Source of the DNA: Anderseniella sp963700885 | Lineage (GTDB): Bacteria; Pseudomonadota; Alphaproteobacteria; Rhizobiales; Aestuariivirgaceae | Length of the DNA stretch: 64,000 bases | NCBI GenBank assembly: GCA_963700885.1 | Contig: CAVOZJ010000038.1 | Location: 186,001 to 250,000, forward strand | Direction: 5' to 3' | Shown: positions 44,159 through 53,873 of the stretch, piece after piece | Numbering within the stretch: position 1 is the stretch's first letter | Layout: every line of letters starts with the position of its first letter | Notes under the pieces: model-generated | Told to the model about the DNA's origin: nothing | The model's input: only the letters and a program-made list of their open reading frames with translations | Databases searched by the model: none | Program-made: the position numbers and the translations under genes

Positions 44159-45838
44159 ATGCTGACACATCTTGCCATACGCGACATTGTCCTGATCGAG
44201 AAACTGGATCTCAGTCTTGAACAGGGTCTCGGTGTTTTGACCGGTGAAACCGGCGCCGGCAAGTCAATACTGCTGGATTCCCTTGGATTGGCGCTCGGCG
44301 CACGCGGTGATGCATCCCTGGTCCGGGCAGGTTGCGACAAGGGTAGCGTTACCGCCGGCTTCCATCCACCTGCCGGTCATGCCGCTTACAGGTTGCTGGC
44401 CGATGCGGAGATTGAAGCAGGCGAAGGCGGCATTGTCATCCGGCGAATTCAAGGCGCGGATGGCAAGTCCCGGGTTTTCATCAATGATCAACCTTCAAGC
44501 GTGAACCTGCTTCGCAAGTTGGGAGGGGTGCTGGCGGAAATTCACGGCCAGCATGATGATCGCGCTCTGATGGATGTTTCATTTCATCGTACTGCTCTGG
44601 ATGCCTATGGCGAACTTGCAACACTACTGCAAAAGGTTGATACCGCCTGGGCAACGCTGAGTGACGCGCGTGAGGCTTACGATGCTCACCAGGCCCGGCT
44701 TGACAGGGCCGAGACAGAACGCGCATTTCTGGAGCATGCCCTGAAGGAAATGCATGAACTGGATCCGCAACCTGGCGAAGATGCGAGCCTGGCGGACAGG
44801 CGCCAGATGATGATGAATGCCGAAGAGTTCGCTGCGGTGGTCAATGAAGCGCAAAAGGCGGTTTCTGACGGTGACACGATTGCTGCATTGAATACGGCTT
44901 TGCGGAAGCTGGAACGGCGGCGTGAGCAGGCGAAGGGCAGCCTCGACCCGGTATGTACGGCGCTGGAGCGTGCGGTGATCGAAATGAACGAAGCGCAGAA
45001 CCAACTGGACAAGGCCGCTCGCGAGTTTGTGCCTGACCCGGCTGAACTTGAAAGGGCAGAAGAGCGCCTGTTTTCGCTGCGTGCCCTGGCACGCAAGCAC
45101 AAGGTGCAGGTGGATGATCTTGCTGCCCTGATGGAGCAGTTTGAAACCGACCTGCAATCCATCGATGACGGCGGGGTCATGCTGGCCAACCTCAAAAAGG
45201 CCCGTGATGAGGCACAGATTGAATATGACCATGCGGCTCTACAGCTGTCGGACGCACGCGTGAAGGCGGCTGAAAAACTGGATCGGGAAATTTTGTCCGA
45301 GCTAGCGCCATTGCGTCTCGAAAAGGCGCGTTTCGAAACACGGGTCGAGACAGACGAGGCCCGCGCAGGTCCCAGTGGCATCGACCGCGTGGAGTTTCTG
45401 ATTGCTGCCAATCCGGGTACGCCACTGGCGCCTATCGTCAAGGCGGCATCGGGCGGTGAACTGTCGCGTTTCCTGTTGGCGCTCAAAGTGGTTCTGGCTG
45501 CCCGTGCATCTGCTCCCACGCTGGTATTTGACGAGATTGATACCGGCGTTGGCGGCGCTGTTGCGGACGCAATCGGTCAACGGCTTGCACGCATGTCGAA
45601 AGAGTTACAGGTTTTGGCAGTTACTCACAGTCCGCAGGTTGCGTCCCGCGCTGACGCGCATTTGCTGATATCCAAGATGGAGGAAACCGGAGACTCAGCC
45701 CATCGGCGCATGATTACCCGCGTAACACCTTTGACTGGTGAAGGACGCCGTGAGGAAATCGCACGTATGTTGTCGGGTGCCGAAGTGACGACAGAAGCCC
45801 GCGCCCAGGCTGATCGACTATTGTCGGCGACAGGTTGA
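44159..45838 (+). CDS. recN: DNA repair protein RecN
   Basis: A 559-residue SMC-like protein. Walker A is G-E-T-G-A-G-K-S-I-L-L-D; a long coiled-coil middle (about 150-370) follows; the ABC signature lies in G-G-E-L-S-R-F-L-L-A-L-K and Walker B in T-L-V-F-D-E-I-D-T-G-V-G-G. Acts in double-strand break repair. recN-ligA downstream of ftsZ-bamD is the usual alphaproteobacterial order. Confidence 0.95.
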   Translation: MLTHLAIRDIVLIEKLDLSLEQGLGVLTGETGAGKSILLDSLGLALGARGDASLVRAGCDKGSVTAGFHPPAGHAAYRLLADAEIEAGEGGIVIRRIQGADGKSRVFINDQPSSVNLLRKLGGVLAEIHGQHDDRALMDVSFHRTALDAYGELATLLQKVDTAWATLSDAREAYDAHQARLDRAETERAFLEHALKEMHELDPQPGEDASLADRRQMMMNAEEFAAVVNEAQKAVSDGDTIAALNTALRKLERRREQAKGSLDPVCTALERAVIEMNEAQNQLDKAAREFVPDPAELERAEERLFSLRALARKHKVQVDDLAALMEQFETDLQSIDDGGVMLANLKKARDEAQIEYDHAALQLSDARVKAAEKLDREILSELAPLRLEKARFETRVETDEARAGPSGIDRVEFLIAANPGTPLAPIVKAASGGELSRFLLALKVVLAARASAPTLVFDEIDTGVGGAVADAIGQRLARMSKELQVLAVTHSPQVASRADAHLLISKMEETGDSAHRRMITRVTPLTGEGRREEIARMLSGAEVTTEARAQADRLLSATG

Positions 45839-45841
45839 TTG

Positions 45842-47950
45842 ATGGCGCGGGAGACAAAAGTCGAGGCGCTGTCCGCGCCGGAAGCTGCTGCCGAACTGAA
45901 TCGGCTTGCGGCCGAGATAGCCCGCCATGATCAGGCCTACTATCGTGAAGACGAACCGGAAATTCCGGATGCGGAGTATGATGCGTTGCGTCGCCGCAGT
46001 GACGAGATTGAGGCGGCATTTCCCGAACTGGTAATGGAAGGGTCCCCGTCACTGCGTGTTGGAGCTGCGCCATCGGAAAAATTCAGCAAGGTACGCCACG
46101 CAGTTTCCATGTTGTCGCTCGGAAATGCTTTTTCTGACGACGACGTACAGGAATTTGTTGCGCGCCTTCGCCGCTTTCTGAAACTACCTGATGATGAACT
46201 GGTGGAGATTACGGCTGAACCCAAAATCGACGGACTTTCAATTTCACTGCGGTATGAGAATGGCAAGCTGGTGCAGGCGGCCACCCGCGGAGATGGTCAG
46301 GAAGGCGAAAATGTCAGCCGTAATGTCGAAACCATCGATGATGTACCGCACCGGGTGGACGCGGCCGATTTTCCCGCGATATTTGAAGTGCGTGGCGAAA
46401 TATACATGTCTCACCCGGATTTTGCCCGGCTCAATGAGGCACAGCGTGAAGCCGGTGGCAAGGTCTTTGCCAATCCGCGAAATGCGGCAGCCGGTTCGTT
46501 GCGCCAGCTGGATTCCTCCATTACAGCTTCACGTCCGTTGCGGTTTTTTGCCTATGCCTGGGGGCAGGTCGAAAGACTTCCTGCGGAAACCCAGCGCGGT
46601 GTTCTGGATGCGTTCGAGCGGTGGGGATTTCCCGTTAACTCACTGACGAGGCTTTGTAAATCGGTAGATGAGTTGCTGGACCATTACCATGCAATAGAGG
46701 CACAGCGCGCCACACTGGGATATGACATTGACGGTGTGGTGTACAAGGTCAACCGGCTTGACTGGCAGGAACGGCTGGGCTTCGTGTCGCGCTCGCCGCG
46801 GTGGGCCGTTGCGCACAAGTTTGCGGCTGAACGGGCAACTACCGTTCTGGAAGGCATCGACATTCAGGTAGGGCGCACGGGCGCACTGACGCCTGTGGCG
46901 CGCCTGAAACCCGTTACAGTCGGGGGCGTGGTGGTGTCAAATGCGACGCTGCACAATGAAGACGAGATTGTCCGCAAGGATATTCGGATCGGCGATACAG
47001 TGATGATCCAGCGGGCAGGGGACGTCATACCGCAGGTGCTTGGCCACCTGCCTGACAAGCGTCCGGCCGATGCAGTCAAGTACCAGTTTCCCAAGATATG
47101 CCCGGCATGCGGTTCGCATGCGGTGCGTGAAGTCAATCAGAAAACCGGCAGGATGGATGTAGTGCGCCGCTGCACCGGTGGCCTGATTTGTCCGGCACAG
47201 CGCGTCGAGCGTTTGAAGCACTTTGTTTCCCGCAATGCGTTTGATATCGAAGGCATGGGAGACAAGGTTATCCAGGAATTTTACGATGACGGTCTGATAC
47301 AATCTCCACAGGACATCTTCACTCTACAATCGCGCGACGAGCGATCATCAAAGAAGCTGAAGGATCGCGAAGGGTGGGGTGGAACCTCGGCAGGCAATCT
47401 GTTTGCAGCAATTGACGAACGCCGCAAGATCGGGCTGGACCGGTTCATATATTCGCTCGGTATTCGTCATGTGGGAGAAACCACCGGGCGGACCCTGGCG
47501 CGATCCTACGGCTCGGCAGTTCAGTTTCTCGACGCCATGGCCGCGGCGCAGGATCATGCATCGGAAGCCTATGCTGACCTCGTGAACATTGACGGCATCG
47601 GCGACGTTGTGGCGCGTGCCGTGGCAGAATTTTTTGCTGAACCGCACAACCTGTCTGTAGTGAAGGAACTGGTTGATGACCATCTCGACATACAACCGCT
47701 GGAAGCTGCCGACACCGGTTCACCGGTGTCCGGCATGACGATCGTGTTCACCGGAGCGCTGGAACGCATGACGCGTGATGAGGCAAAAGCGATGGCAGAA
47801 CGGCTTGGCGCGAAAGTAGCCGGATCTGTTTCGAAAAAGACAAACCTGGTCGTGGCAGGTCCCGGGGCCGGATCAAAGCTGAAGAAGGCTACCGAACTGG
47901 GCGTCGAAGTCATATCAGAAGACGACTGGTTCATTCGGGTAGAGACCTAG
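45842..47950 (+). CDS. ligA: NAD-dependent DNA ligase
   Basis: About 702 residues from the ATG at 45842. Adenylation domain with Y-Y-x-x-D-x-P-x-x-x-D-A-E-Y and the nucleophile in A-E-P-K-I-D-G-L-S; OB fold (V-G-R-T-G-A-L-T-P-V-A); four-cysteine zinc finger (C-P-A-C-G, C-T-G-G-L-I-C-P-A); HhH repeats; C-terminal BRCT (V-F-T-G-A-L-E-R-M-T-R). Full length, essential for replication. Confidence 0.97.
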   Translation: MARETKVEALSAPEAAAELNRLAAEIARHDQAYYREDEPEIPDAEYDALRRRSDEIEAAFPELVMEGSPSLRVGAAPSEKFSKVRHAVSMLSLGNAFSDDDVQEFVARLRRFLKLPDDELVEITAEPKIDGLSISLRYENGKLVQAATRGDGQEGENVSRNVETIDDVPHRVDAADFPAIFEVRGEIYMSHPDFARLNEAQREAGGKVFANPRNAAAGSLRQLDSSITASRPLRFFAYAWGQVERLPAETQRGVLDAFERWGFPVNSLTRLCKSVDELLDHYHAIEAQRATLGYDIDGVVYKVNRLDWQERLGFVSRSPRWAVAHKFAAERATTVLEGIDIQVGRTGALTPVARLKPVTVGGVVVSNATLHNEDEIVRKDIRIGDTVMIQRAGDVIPQVLGHLPDKRPADAVKYQFPKICPACGSHAVREVNQKTGRMDVVRRCTGGLICPAQRVERLKHFVSRNAFDIEGMGDKVIQEFYDDGLIQSPQDIFTLQSRDERSSKKLKDREGWGGTSAGNLFAAIDERRKIGLDRFIYSLGIRHVGETTGRTLARSYGSAVQFLDAMAAAQDHASEAYADLVNIDGIGDVVARAVAEFFAEPHNLSVVKELVDDHLDIQPLEAADTGSPVSGMTIVFTGALERMTRDEAKAMAERLGAKVAGSVSKKTNLVVAGPGAGSKLKKATELGVEVISEDDWFIRVET

Positions 47951-47980
47951 GTAGTTTTGCAGGCCTTTTGGAAAGATGAC

Positions 47981-48933
47981 ATGCTTACAGTCGATCAAAT
48001 TGATTTCTTTGATGAAAATGGCTACCTGGTTGTCGAGAATGTGCTTGACCGGGACAAGGTGATCGAGCCGATCAAAGCTGAATATGCTTCGCTGCTTGAT
48101 GGCCTTTACGCTGGCTGGTATGGGCAGGGCCGGGTGAAAGAGTTCCTGAAGGACTATCGTTTCATGAAAAGCTGCTGATCGCCTACCAGGCTCGCTGTGA
48201 CTGGTTTCAGCCTATGGATATTTCCCTTCCCGGTGACCAGATTTATCCGGACACGCCCATGCATTTCGGACCGGCAGTATTCAGCCTGGTGACCAATGAG
48301 CGCTTACTCGATCTTGTCGAATGTCTGATAGGGTGCGAGATCACCTCGAACCCCATTCAGCATGTGCGTATAAAACCACCTGCCACAAGACTGGCATCAG
48401 ACGAAATCAGGGCGCACATAACGTCAACCGACTGGCATCAGGACCGGGGTGTCACGCTGAGTGAAGCTGATGATACAACCATGATTACCGTGTGGTGTGC
48501 CATTTCGGATGCCACTGCCGCCAATGGCTGTTTGCAGGTTATCCCCGCTGCCCATCGCGATGGCATGAAGATACATTGTCCGAAAGTGCAGACCGCCATT
48601 GCTGACGGCCAGATCGATCTGGCAAGGGCAACGCCCCTGCCGGTCAAGTCCGGCGGTGTTGTGATCTTTCATCCCCTGACGCCACATTCTTCTCTGACCA
48701 ATCAGACGGAGGATTTTCGCTGGTCATTTGATCTCAGGTACAACGTGACCGGCCAATCCACGGGCCGTGCCCATTTCCCGGAGTTTGTAGCGCGTAGTAA
48801 AAGTAACCCGGAAACTGTCCTGACGAGCCCTGATCAGTGGCGGGCAATGTGGGAAGCTGCTCGTGCGCGCCTTGCCAGCGAACCGCATATCAATATTCAT
48901 CGCTGGACGGGTGACTCTCCTTTGTGTGCCTGA
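47981..48933 (+). pseudogene. Phytanoyl-CoA dioxygenase (PhyH) family gene split by a frameshift
   Basis: The first part from the ATG at 47981 reads a PhyH N-terminus (F-D-E-N-G-Y-L-V-V-E-N-V-L) and ends at a TGA at 48176-48178. Reading in the -1 frame from about 48160 (F-H-E-K-L-L-I-A-Y-Q-A-R) continues without break to 48933 and contains W-H-Q-D-R-G (iron ligands His and Asp) and T-P-H-S-S-L-T-N (distal His) with R-W-S-F-D-L-R-Y. So one base appears lost near 48155-48160. Non-haem Fe(II)/2-oxoglutarate oxygenases of this family hydroxylate diverse substrates. Catalytic residues are kept, so the lesion is recent or a read error. Confidence 0.82.
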
Positions 48934-49206
48934 GGCTGGCGGTGGTCTTCTACCAGGTGCGTCCGGGAAACCGGGTTGATCTGCTGCACGTGTTGAACAT
49001 TGCCCTCAAATGAACGTCCAGAGTGATTTTCTGACACCTGAAATTTGTCATCCTGGATACTCTATCACCCAAAAATCGTTGAGTTTTATGGCTTTTTACT
49101 GCTTCAATCAGAAAGCCGTGCTCATATGACACGAACGGCAATTTTGAGGGGTACCGGCATCAAATCGCCAACTCCGGAATTGTCAAAACCGGAAAAATAG
49201 TGTTAT
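48934..49206. other. Intergenic stretch upstream of the Rieske oxygenase with a degenerate repeat
   Basis: No gene is seen. Bases 49056-49125 align by eye with hairpin 1 of inverted family A copies (G-A-G-T-T-T-T-A-T-G-G-C then C-T-T-C-A-A-T-C-A-G-A-A-A-G-C-C), as a decayed copy. The rest carries the promoter region of the next operon. Confidence 0.45.
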
Positions 49207-49224
49207 ATTGAATGATCATTCAAT
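49207..49224. promoter_or_regulatory. Perfect 18-bp palindrome, candidate TetR/BetI-type operator
   Basis: ATTGAATGATCATTCAAT is exactly self-complementary and ends 18 nt before the ATG of the Rieske oxygenase, where a bound repressor would block transcription or ribosome access. The TTGAA/TTCAA arms resemble operators of TetR-family regulators such as BetI. No such regulator gene is in the window. Confidence 0.6.
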
Positions 49225-49242
49225 TTAATAAGGCCATTAGCA

Positions 49243-50514
49243 ATGACCCGGATGGAACGCTTCAACGCCGCCCTGCCTGCTCTGGACAAGTCACAAATCG
49301 AGGCGGTGCCAGACGAGTGGGACCGCAAAGGTTTGCCTGCCTGGGCGTACACCAACGAGGAGCAACTGGAACTCGAACGGACAGTATTGTTCCGTTGTCA
49401 CTGGCAACTGGCGGGCCACGTCAGCAATGCTCCCGAACCGGGCGACTATTTCTGTTTCGACGTGGCAGGAGAACGGGCAATCATTGTGCGCGGCAAAGAC
49501 AACCAGATTCGGGCATTTCACAATGTCTGCCGTCACCGCGGATCAAGAGTGGTGGTAAATCAGACCGGCACCTGTGGCGCAGCGTTGGTATGCCCTTTCC
49601 ACGGCTGGTCATACAATCTCGACGGGACACTGCGAACGGTTTCCCAACCTAGGTCCGTGCCAAAACTTGATCCGGTCGAGCAAGGCCTTGTGCCGGTTGA
49701 ATTCGAGGTATGGAGCGAGTTCGTGTTCGTCAGGTTTCAGCCGGGTCCACAACCGGCTGTCAGCGACATACTTGCCCGCCACGAAGCTGAAACAGCCCTG
49801 TATCGGCCATCAGAGGCAGAGCCACTCGGGAAAGGTTTCTGGTCTCAGGAAATCAGGTCCAACTGGAAGTGTGTCCGGGATGTCGACAATGAAGGTTATC
49901 ATGTTCCCATGGCGCATCCCGGTCTGCAGGATCTGTACGGCGACAATTATTTCGATGAACAGTGGAAGGATGCAACAGTTCGCACCTTTGCTCCAATGAA
50001 AACTGACCACAACAGGTTGTGGTCTGTGCGGGCCTACAACACTATCCTGCCGGAAATTGATTATCTGCCAGAAAGCCATCGCCGGGCATGGCTCTACATT
50101 GGTATGTTTCCAAATCTGGTCTTGTTTTTCTACCCGGACAGCATGGGTTTTTATCAGGAATACCCGCTCGCTACCGACAAGACTGCCCTGCGCGGCGCTG
50201 CTTACAGCATACGGTCGCCAGAAAATGGCGATGCAACCTTCAACCGGCGCCTGAAGGCAGCACAGTATCTGTCGCAGCGGATCGACAATGACACATCTGC
50301 TGAAGACATCCAGTTGACCGTGTGGTCCAACGAGGCCGCGCACTCAAGTGGTTTTCAGGGTTTCATTCTGTCTGACCTGGAGTATGGCGTAAAGCAGTAT
50401 CATGACCAGTTGCGGGCAGTGATGCCTGTCCTGAAGCAATCCGAGCAACCGGAACGTGGATGCCTGATGTCCATCAACAGCAAGTTGCTGGGGGGCCGGC
50501 AAACGTCAATTTGA
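49243..50514 (+). CDS. Rieske-type aromatic-ring-hydroxylating / amine-demethylating oxygenase, alpha subunit
   Basis: A 423-residue protein. The Rieske [2Fe-2S] ligands are C96-x-H98 and C117-x-x-H120 (C-R-H-R-G, C-P-F-H-G-W). The mononuclear iron site lies in N-W-K-C-V-R-D-V-D-N-E-G-Y-H220-V-P-M-A-H225-P with a late acidic ligand near E-D-I-Q-L. This is the alpha-subunit-only type that includes glycine-betaine, stachydrine and carnitine oxygenases. No reductase subunit gene is adjacent. The polyamine-type transporter just downstream suggests an amine substrate; that is inference. Confidence 0.87.
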   Translation: MTRMERFNAALPALDKSQIEAVPDEWDRKGLPAWAYTNEEQLELERTVLFRCHWQLAGHVSNAPEPGDYFCFDVAGERAIIVRGKDNQIRAFHNVCRHRGSRVVVNQTGTCGAALVCPFHGWSYNLDGTLRTVSQPRSVPKLDPVEQGLVPVEFEVWSEFVFVRFQPGPQPAVSDILARHEAETALYRPSEAEPLGKGFWSQEIRSNWKCVRDVDNEGYHVPMAHPGLQDLYGDNYFDEQWKDATVRTFAPMKTDHNRLWSVRAYNTILPEIDYLPESHRRAWLYIGMFPNLVLFFYPDSMGFYQEYPLATDKTALRGAAYSIRSPENGDATFNRRLKAAQYLSQRIDNDTSAEDIQLTVWSNEAAHSSGFQGFILSDLEYGVKQYHDQLRAVMPVLKQSEQPERGCLMSINSKLLGGRQTSI

Positions 50515-50625
50515 GATCACCGCTGACAACCAGGCAGCACAGGGTGAATTTCAGCATTGAATAAAAAGTGGATTGCGCATTAAGCTTCACACAAGGAATA
50601 ATTTTCAACAGGGAGTAACATCGAG

Positions 50626-51735
50626 ATGGCAAGAATTACACGCAGGATAGCGCTGACAATGGGGGCGGCCGCGACGGCTGTTTTCATCACGGCACATGCA
50701 GCACAAGCTGAAGAGGTCGTTCACGTCTACAACTGGGTCGATTATATCGGTGAAACCACACTGGAAGATTTCACCAAGGCGACCGGTATCAAGGTGGTTT
50801 ATGACACCTATGACGCGGCTGAAACCGAAGAAGCCAAAATGCTGGCAGGCTCTTCAGGATATGACGTGGTGCTGCATTCCGGCAGCCAGTTGCCAAAGTT
50901 CATACAGGCCGGCGCCTTTCAGAAAATCGACCGCTCCAAGCTGCCAAATTACGACAACCAGGATGCCGGCATCCTCAAGATTGTTGAAAACTGGGATCCG
51001 GGCAACGAGTACAGCGTGGTGTACATGTGGGGTACAACGGGCATCACCTACAATCTTGACATGGTCAAGGAACGTCTCGGCGACAATGCTCCGATGGGGA
51101 CGATGGATATCCTGATGAAGCCGGAACTGGCCGCCAAGGTTGCTGACTGTGGCATCTCGGTGCTGGAAAGCCCGCGCGATGTCATTCCGATGGTGTTGTC
51201 TTACCTGGGCAAGGATCCGAATACGGAAGATCCGGCTGATTATGATGCCGTGGTTGAAGCGTTCAAACCGGTTCGCCAGTACATCAAGACGTTTGATGCA
51301 TCAAACTACCTCAATGCAATTCCCAACAAGGAACTGTGCGTGATCAACAACTGGTCCGGTGATTATGCGACTGCCTCCTCAAGAGCATCGGAAGCCGGTG
51401 TGGAAATCAACCTTGCCTATGAAGTACCGGCCACAGGTTCGCCGGCATGGTTTGATGTCTGGGCCATTCCGAAAGATGCCAAGAATGTTGAGAACGCATA
51501 CAAGTTCCTGAACTTCATGCTCGATCCGAAGGTCATCGCCGAAGCTACGAACTACACCTACTATGCCAATGCAAATGCAAAGGCGGCAGAGTTCGTGCTC
51601 AAGGAAATCCTGGAAGATCCGGCGATCTATCCGAATGACGAGATAAAGGAACGGCTGTGGACCAACAAGTCACTTTCGCCGACAGCCCAGCGCGCACTCA
51701 CGCGTGCCTGGACCAAAATCAAAACGGGCTCCTGA
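50626..51735 (+). CDS. potF: Polyamine-type ABC transporter substrate-binding protein (PotF/PotD-like)
   Basis: A 369-residue periplasmic protein with a signal peptide cut after A-H-A-A-Q-A. The mature start V-V-H-V-Y-N-W-V-D-Y-I-G is the hallmark of PotD/PotF, followed by G-Y-D-V-V-L-H-S-G, Y-M-W-G-T-T-G-I-T-Y-N and W-S-G-D-Y-A. Some amine-contacting residues are kept, so putrescine, spermidine or another amine are candidates. First gene of a four-gene ABC operon after the Rieske oxygenase. Confidence 0.9.
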   Translation: MARITRRIALTMGAAATAVFITAHAAQAEEVVHVYNWVDYIGETTLEDFTKATGIKVVYDTYDAAETEEAKMLAGSSGYDVVLHSGSQLPKFIQAGAFQKIDRSKLPNYDNQDAGILKIVENWDPGNEYSVVYMWGTTGITYNLDMVKERLGDNAPMGTMDILMKPELAAKVADCGISVLESPRDVIPMVLSYLGKDPNTEDPADYDAVVEAFKPVRQYIKTFDASNYLNAIPNKELCVINNWSGDYATASSRASEAGVEINLAYEVPATGSPAWFDVWAIPKDAKNVENAYKFLNFMLDPKVIAEATNYTYYANANAKAAEFVLKEILEDPAIYPNDEIKERLWTNKSLSPTAQRALTRAWTKIKTGS

Positions 51736-51758
51736 TCCTGCACTGATACGACTTCATA

Positions 51759-51786
51759 CCCGCAAGGTTCGCAAGAACCTTGCGGG
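51759..51786 (+). other. Strong hairpin with GCAA loop between potF and potG
   Basis: CCCGCAAGGTTC and GAACCTTGCGGG (12 bp, perfect) enclose GCAA, a GNRA tetraloop. There is no T-run. Such hairpins after the binding-protein gene commonly stabilise its mRNA and lower expression of the downstream transporter genes. Confidence 0.75.
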
Positions 51787-51819
51787 ATGTTCTTCGCAAG
51801 TCAGAACGGGTCCCCGCCA

Positions 51820-52932
51820 ATGGCAACTGACGACAGTTTTATTCGCATCGAGAACATCACCAAGAAATTCGGCGAATTTGTCGCCGTGGACAACGTTTCA
51901 CTGGATATCGGCAAAGGTGAGCTTTTTGCGCTGCTCGGCGGATCCGGGTGTGGCAAAACCACTTTGCTGCGCATGCTGGCGGGATTCGAAACACCGACAT
52001 CCGGCCGCATCATCATTGATGGACAGGACATGGGTGACGTTCAGCCCTTCAACCGTCCGGTAAACATGATGTTCCAGTCGTATGCCCTGTTTCCGCACAT
52101 GAATGTGGAAAAGAATGTCGGCTACGGCCTCAAGCATGAAAACATGACTGACGCGCAACGCAAACAAAGGGTCAGCAGCCTTCTGGAACTGGTACAACTG
52201 GGCCAGTTTGCAGGCCGCAAACCGCACCAGCTTTCAGGGGGCCAGCGTCAGCGCGTGGCTCTAGCCCGTGCACTGGCCAAGAGTCCGAAAGTCCTGCTGC
52301 TGGATGAGCCGCTAGGGGCACTCGACAAAAAACTGCGCGAACAGACCCAGTTTGAATTGGTCAACATCCAGGACAAGTTGGGTGTTACATTCATCGTCGT
52401 CACCCATGATCAGGAAGAGGCAATGACGTTGGCCTCGCGCATTGCCATCATGGATCGCGGTGTCATCAAGCAGGTGGGCACGCCAACCGACGTCTACGAA
52501 TTCCCAACCTCCCGGTTTACCGCGGACTTTATCGGATCCATCAACCTGTTTGACGGCACGGTGACCAGCGTCAAGTCAGGCAAAGCCCGCATTGAGGCGG
52601 CGAAAGCCGGGTGCACGTTTGAAGCACCCGTCGCGCCCGGTTTCAAGTCCGGTGACAGAGTGGGTGTTGCCGTGCGGCCGGAAAAAATCACAATTTCCAG
52701 GACAGAACCGGAATCGACTAGTGTGAATGCGGTGCAGGGTGAAGTTCTCGACCTGGGTTATTTCGGCAAGGATTCGCTGTATCGTGTCAAACTGGCAAAC
52801 GGTGAACTAATTCGCGTGAACCGGGTCAATGAGCAACGTGTCGGCGAAGCCGGCCGGCAGGTTGACTGGGACGACAAGGTGTGGCTGACCTGGGATGCAA
52901 ACTCGGCAATTGTCCTGCCGGAGGAACAGTAA
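51820..52932 (+). CDS. potG: Polyamine-type ABC transporter ATP-binding protein
   Basis: About 370 residues from the ATG at 51820. An in-frame ATG at 51787 directly follows the hairpin and has no free ribosome site, so it is less likely. Walker A G-G-S-G-C-G-K-T-T-L-L, Q loop F-Q-S-Y-A-L-F-P-H-M, signature L-S-G-G-Q-R-Q-R-V-A-L-A, Walker B L-L-L-D-E-P-L-G-A-L-D and switch V-T-H-D-Q-E-E-A are complete; a TOBE domain fills the last 110 residues. Confidence 0.93.
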   Translation: MATDDSFIRIENITKKFGEFVAVDNVSLDIGKGELFALLGGSGCGKTTLLRMLAGFETPTSGRIIIDGQDMGDVQPFNRPVNMMFQSYALFPHMNVEKNVGYGLKHENMTDAQRKQRVSSLLELVQLGQFAGRKPHQLSGGQRQRVALARALAKSPKVLLLDEPLGALDKKLREQTQFELVNIQDKLGVTFIVVTHDQEEAMTLASRIAIMDRGVIKQVGTPTDVYEFPTSRFTADFIGSINLFDGTVTSVKSGKARIEAAKAGCTFEAPVAPGFKSGDRVGVAVRPEKITISRTEPESTSVNAVQGEVLDLGYFGKDSLYRVKLANGELIRVNRVNEQRVGEAGRQVDWDDKVWLTWDANSAIVLPEEQ

Positions 52933-53873
52933 TGAGCGAACTTGCCAGCCGGCATTCGTCGTCTCCTGTCAAACAACCGGGCGGATTCCAGCGCTGGCTC
53001 AACCGGGATGGCTGGCGCAGGATTGTGGCAGGCATTCCGTATTTCTGGCTGCTGCTGTTTTTCCTGACTCCGTTTTTCATTGTGACGGTGATCGCGGTAT
53101 CGGAAGCGGCCTATTCCATTCCTCCGTTCAAGATTCCGTTCAGCTGGGCGGCGCTGAAAGCGAATATTTCGACCAATTTCGGCTACCTGATCGATGACTC
53201 GCTGTATTATACGGGTTATCTGAATTCGCTGAAAATTGCCGCCATCTCGACTGTTTTCTGCCTGTTGCTTGGCTATCCGATGGCATACGGGATTGCGCGG
53301 TCGTCCGGGGCAACCCGCAACATTCTGTTGCTCCTAGTCATCCTGCCGTTCTGGACTTCGTTTCTGCTGCGCATCTATGCCTGGATCGGGTTGCTGGGCA
53401 CCAATGGCACGATCAACAACGTGCTGCTGGCAGTCGGTATCATTGATGAACCGTTGAAGATGATGAACACGGATTTTGCGGTCTATATCGGCATAGTCTA
53501 TTCGTACCTGCCGTTCATGATCCTGCCGCTGTATGCAAACCTTGAACGGATGGACAGCTCGTTGACCGAAGCAGCAATGGACCTGGGGTCGACACCGGCA
53601 CGGACGTTTATTGATGTAACATTACCGTTGTCCGTACCGGGTATAGTGGCAGGTTCGATGCTTGTTTTCATTCCTGCAACGGGCGAGTACGTAATCCCGG
53701 TACTACTGGGTACGGGCAGCAGCCCGATGATCGGGCGGGTGCTGTTTGATGAATTCTTCCTCAACACCGACTGGCCGGTCGCGTCCGCAGTTGCGATTAT
53801 ACTGTTGCTGCTGCTGGTGGTGCCGATCATGATATTCAATCATTATCAGGCAAGGGCGGAGGGGTTTGAGTGA
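52932..53873 (+). CDS. potH: Polyamine-type ABC transporter permease (PotH/PotB-like)
   Basis: A 313-residue protein with six membrane helices; its ATG shares a base with the potG stop (TAATG). The EAA loop of ABC permeases is seen in L-T-E-A-A-M-D-L-G-S-T-P-A-R-T-F. R-I-Y-A-W-I-G-L-L-G-T-N-G and S-Y-L-P-F-M-I-L-P-L are typical of PotB/PotH. Confidence 0.92.
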   Translation: MSELASRHSSSPVKQPGGFQRWLNRDGWRRIVAGIPYFWLLLFFLTPFFIVTVIAVSEAAYSIPPFKIPFSWAALKANISTNFGYLIDDSLYYTGYLNSLKIAAISTVFCLLLGYPMAYGIARSSGATRNILLLLVILPFWTSFLLRIYAWIGLLGTNGTINNVLLAVGIIDEPLKMMNTDFAVYIGIVYSYLPFMILPLYANLERMDSSLTEAAMDLGSTPARTFIDVTLPLSVPGIVAGSMLVFIPATGEYVIPVLLGTGSSPMIGRVLFDEFFLNTDWPVASAVAIILLLLLVVPIMIFNHYQARAEGFE

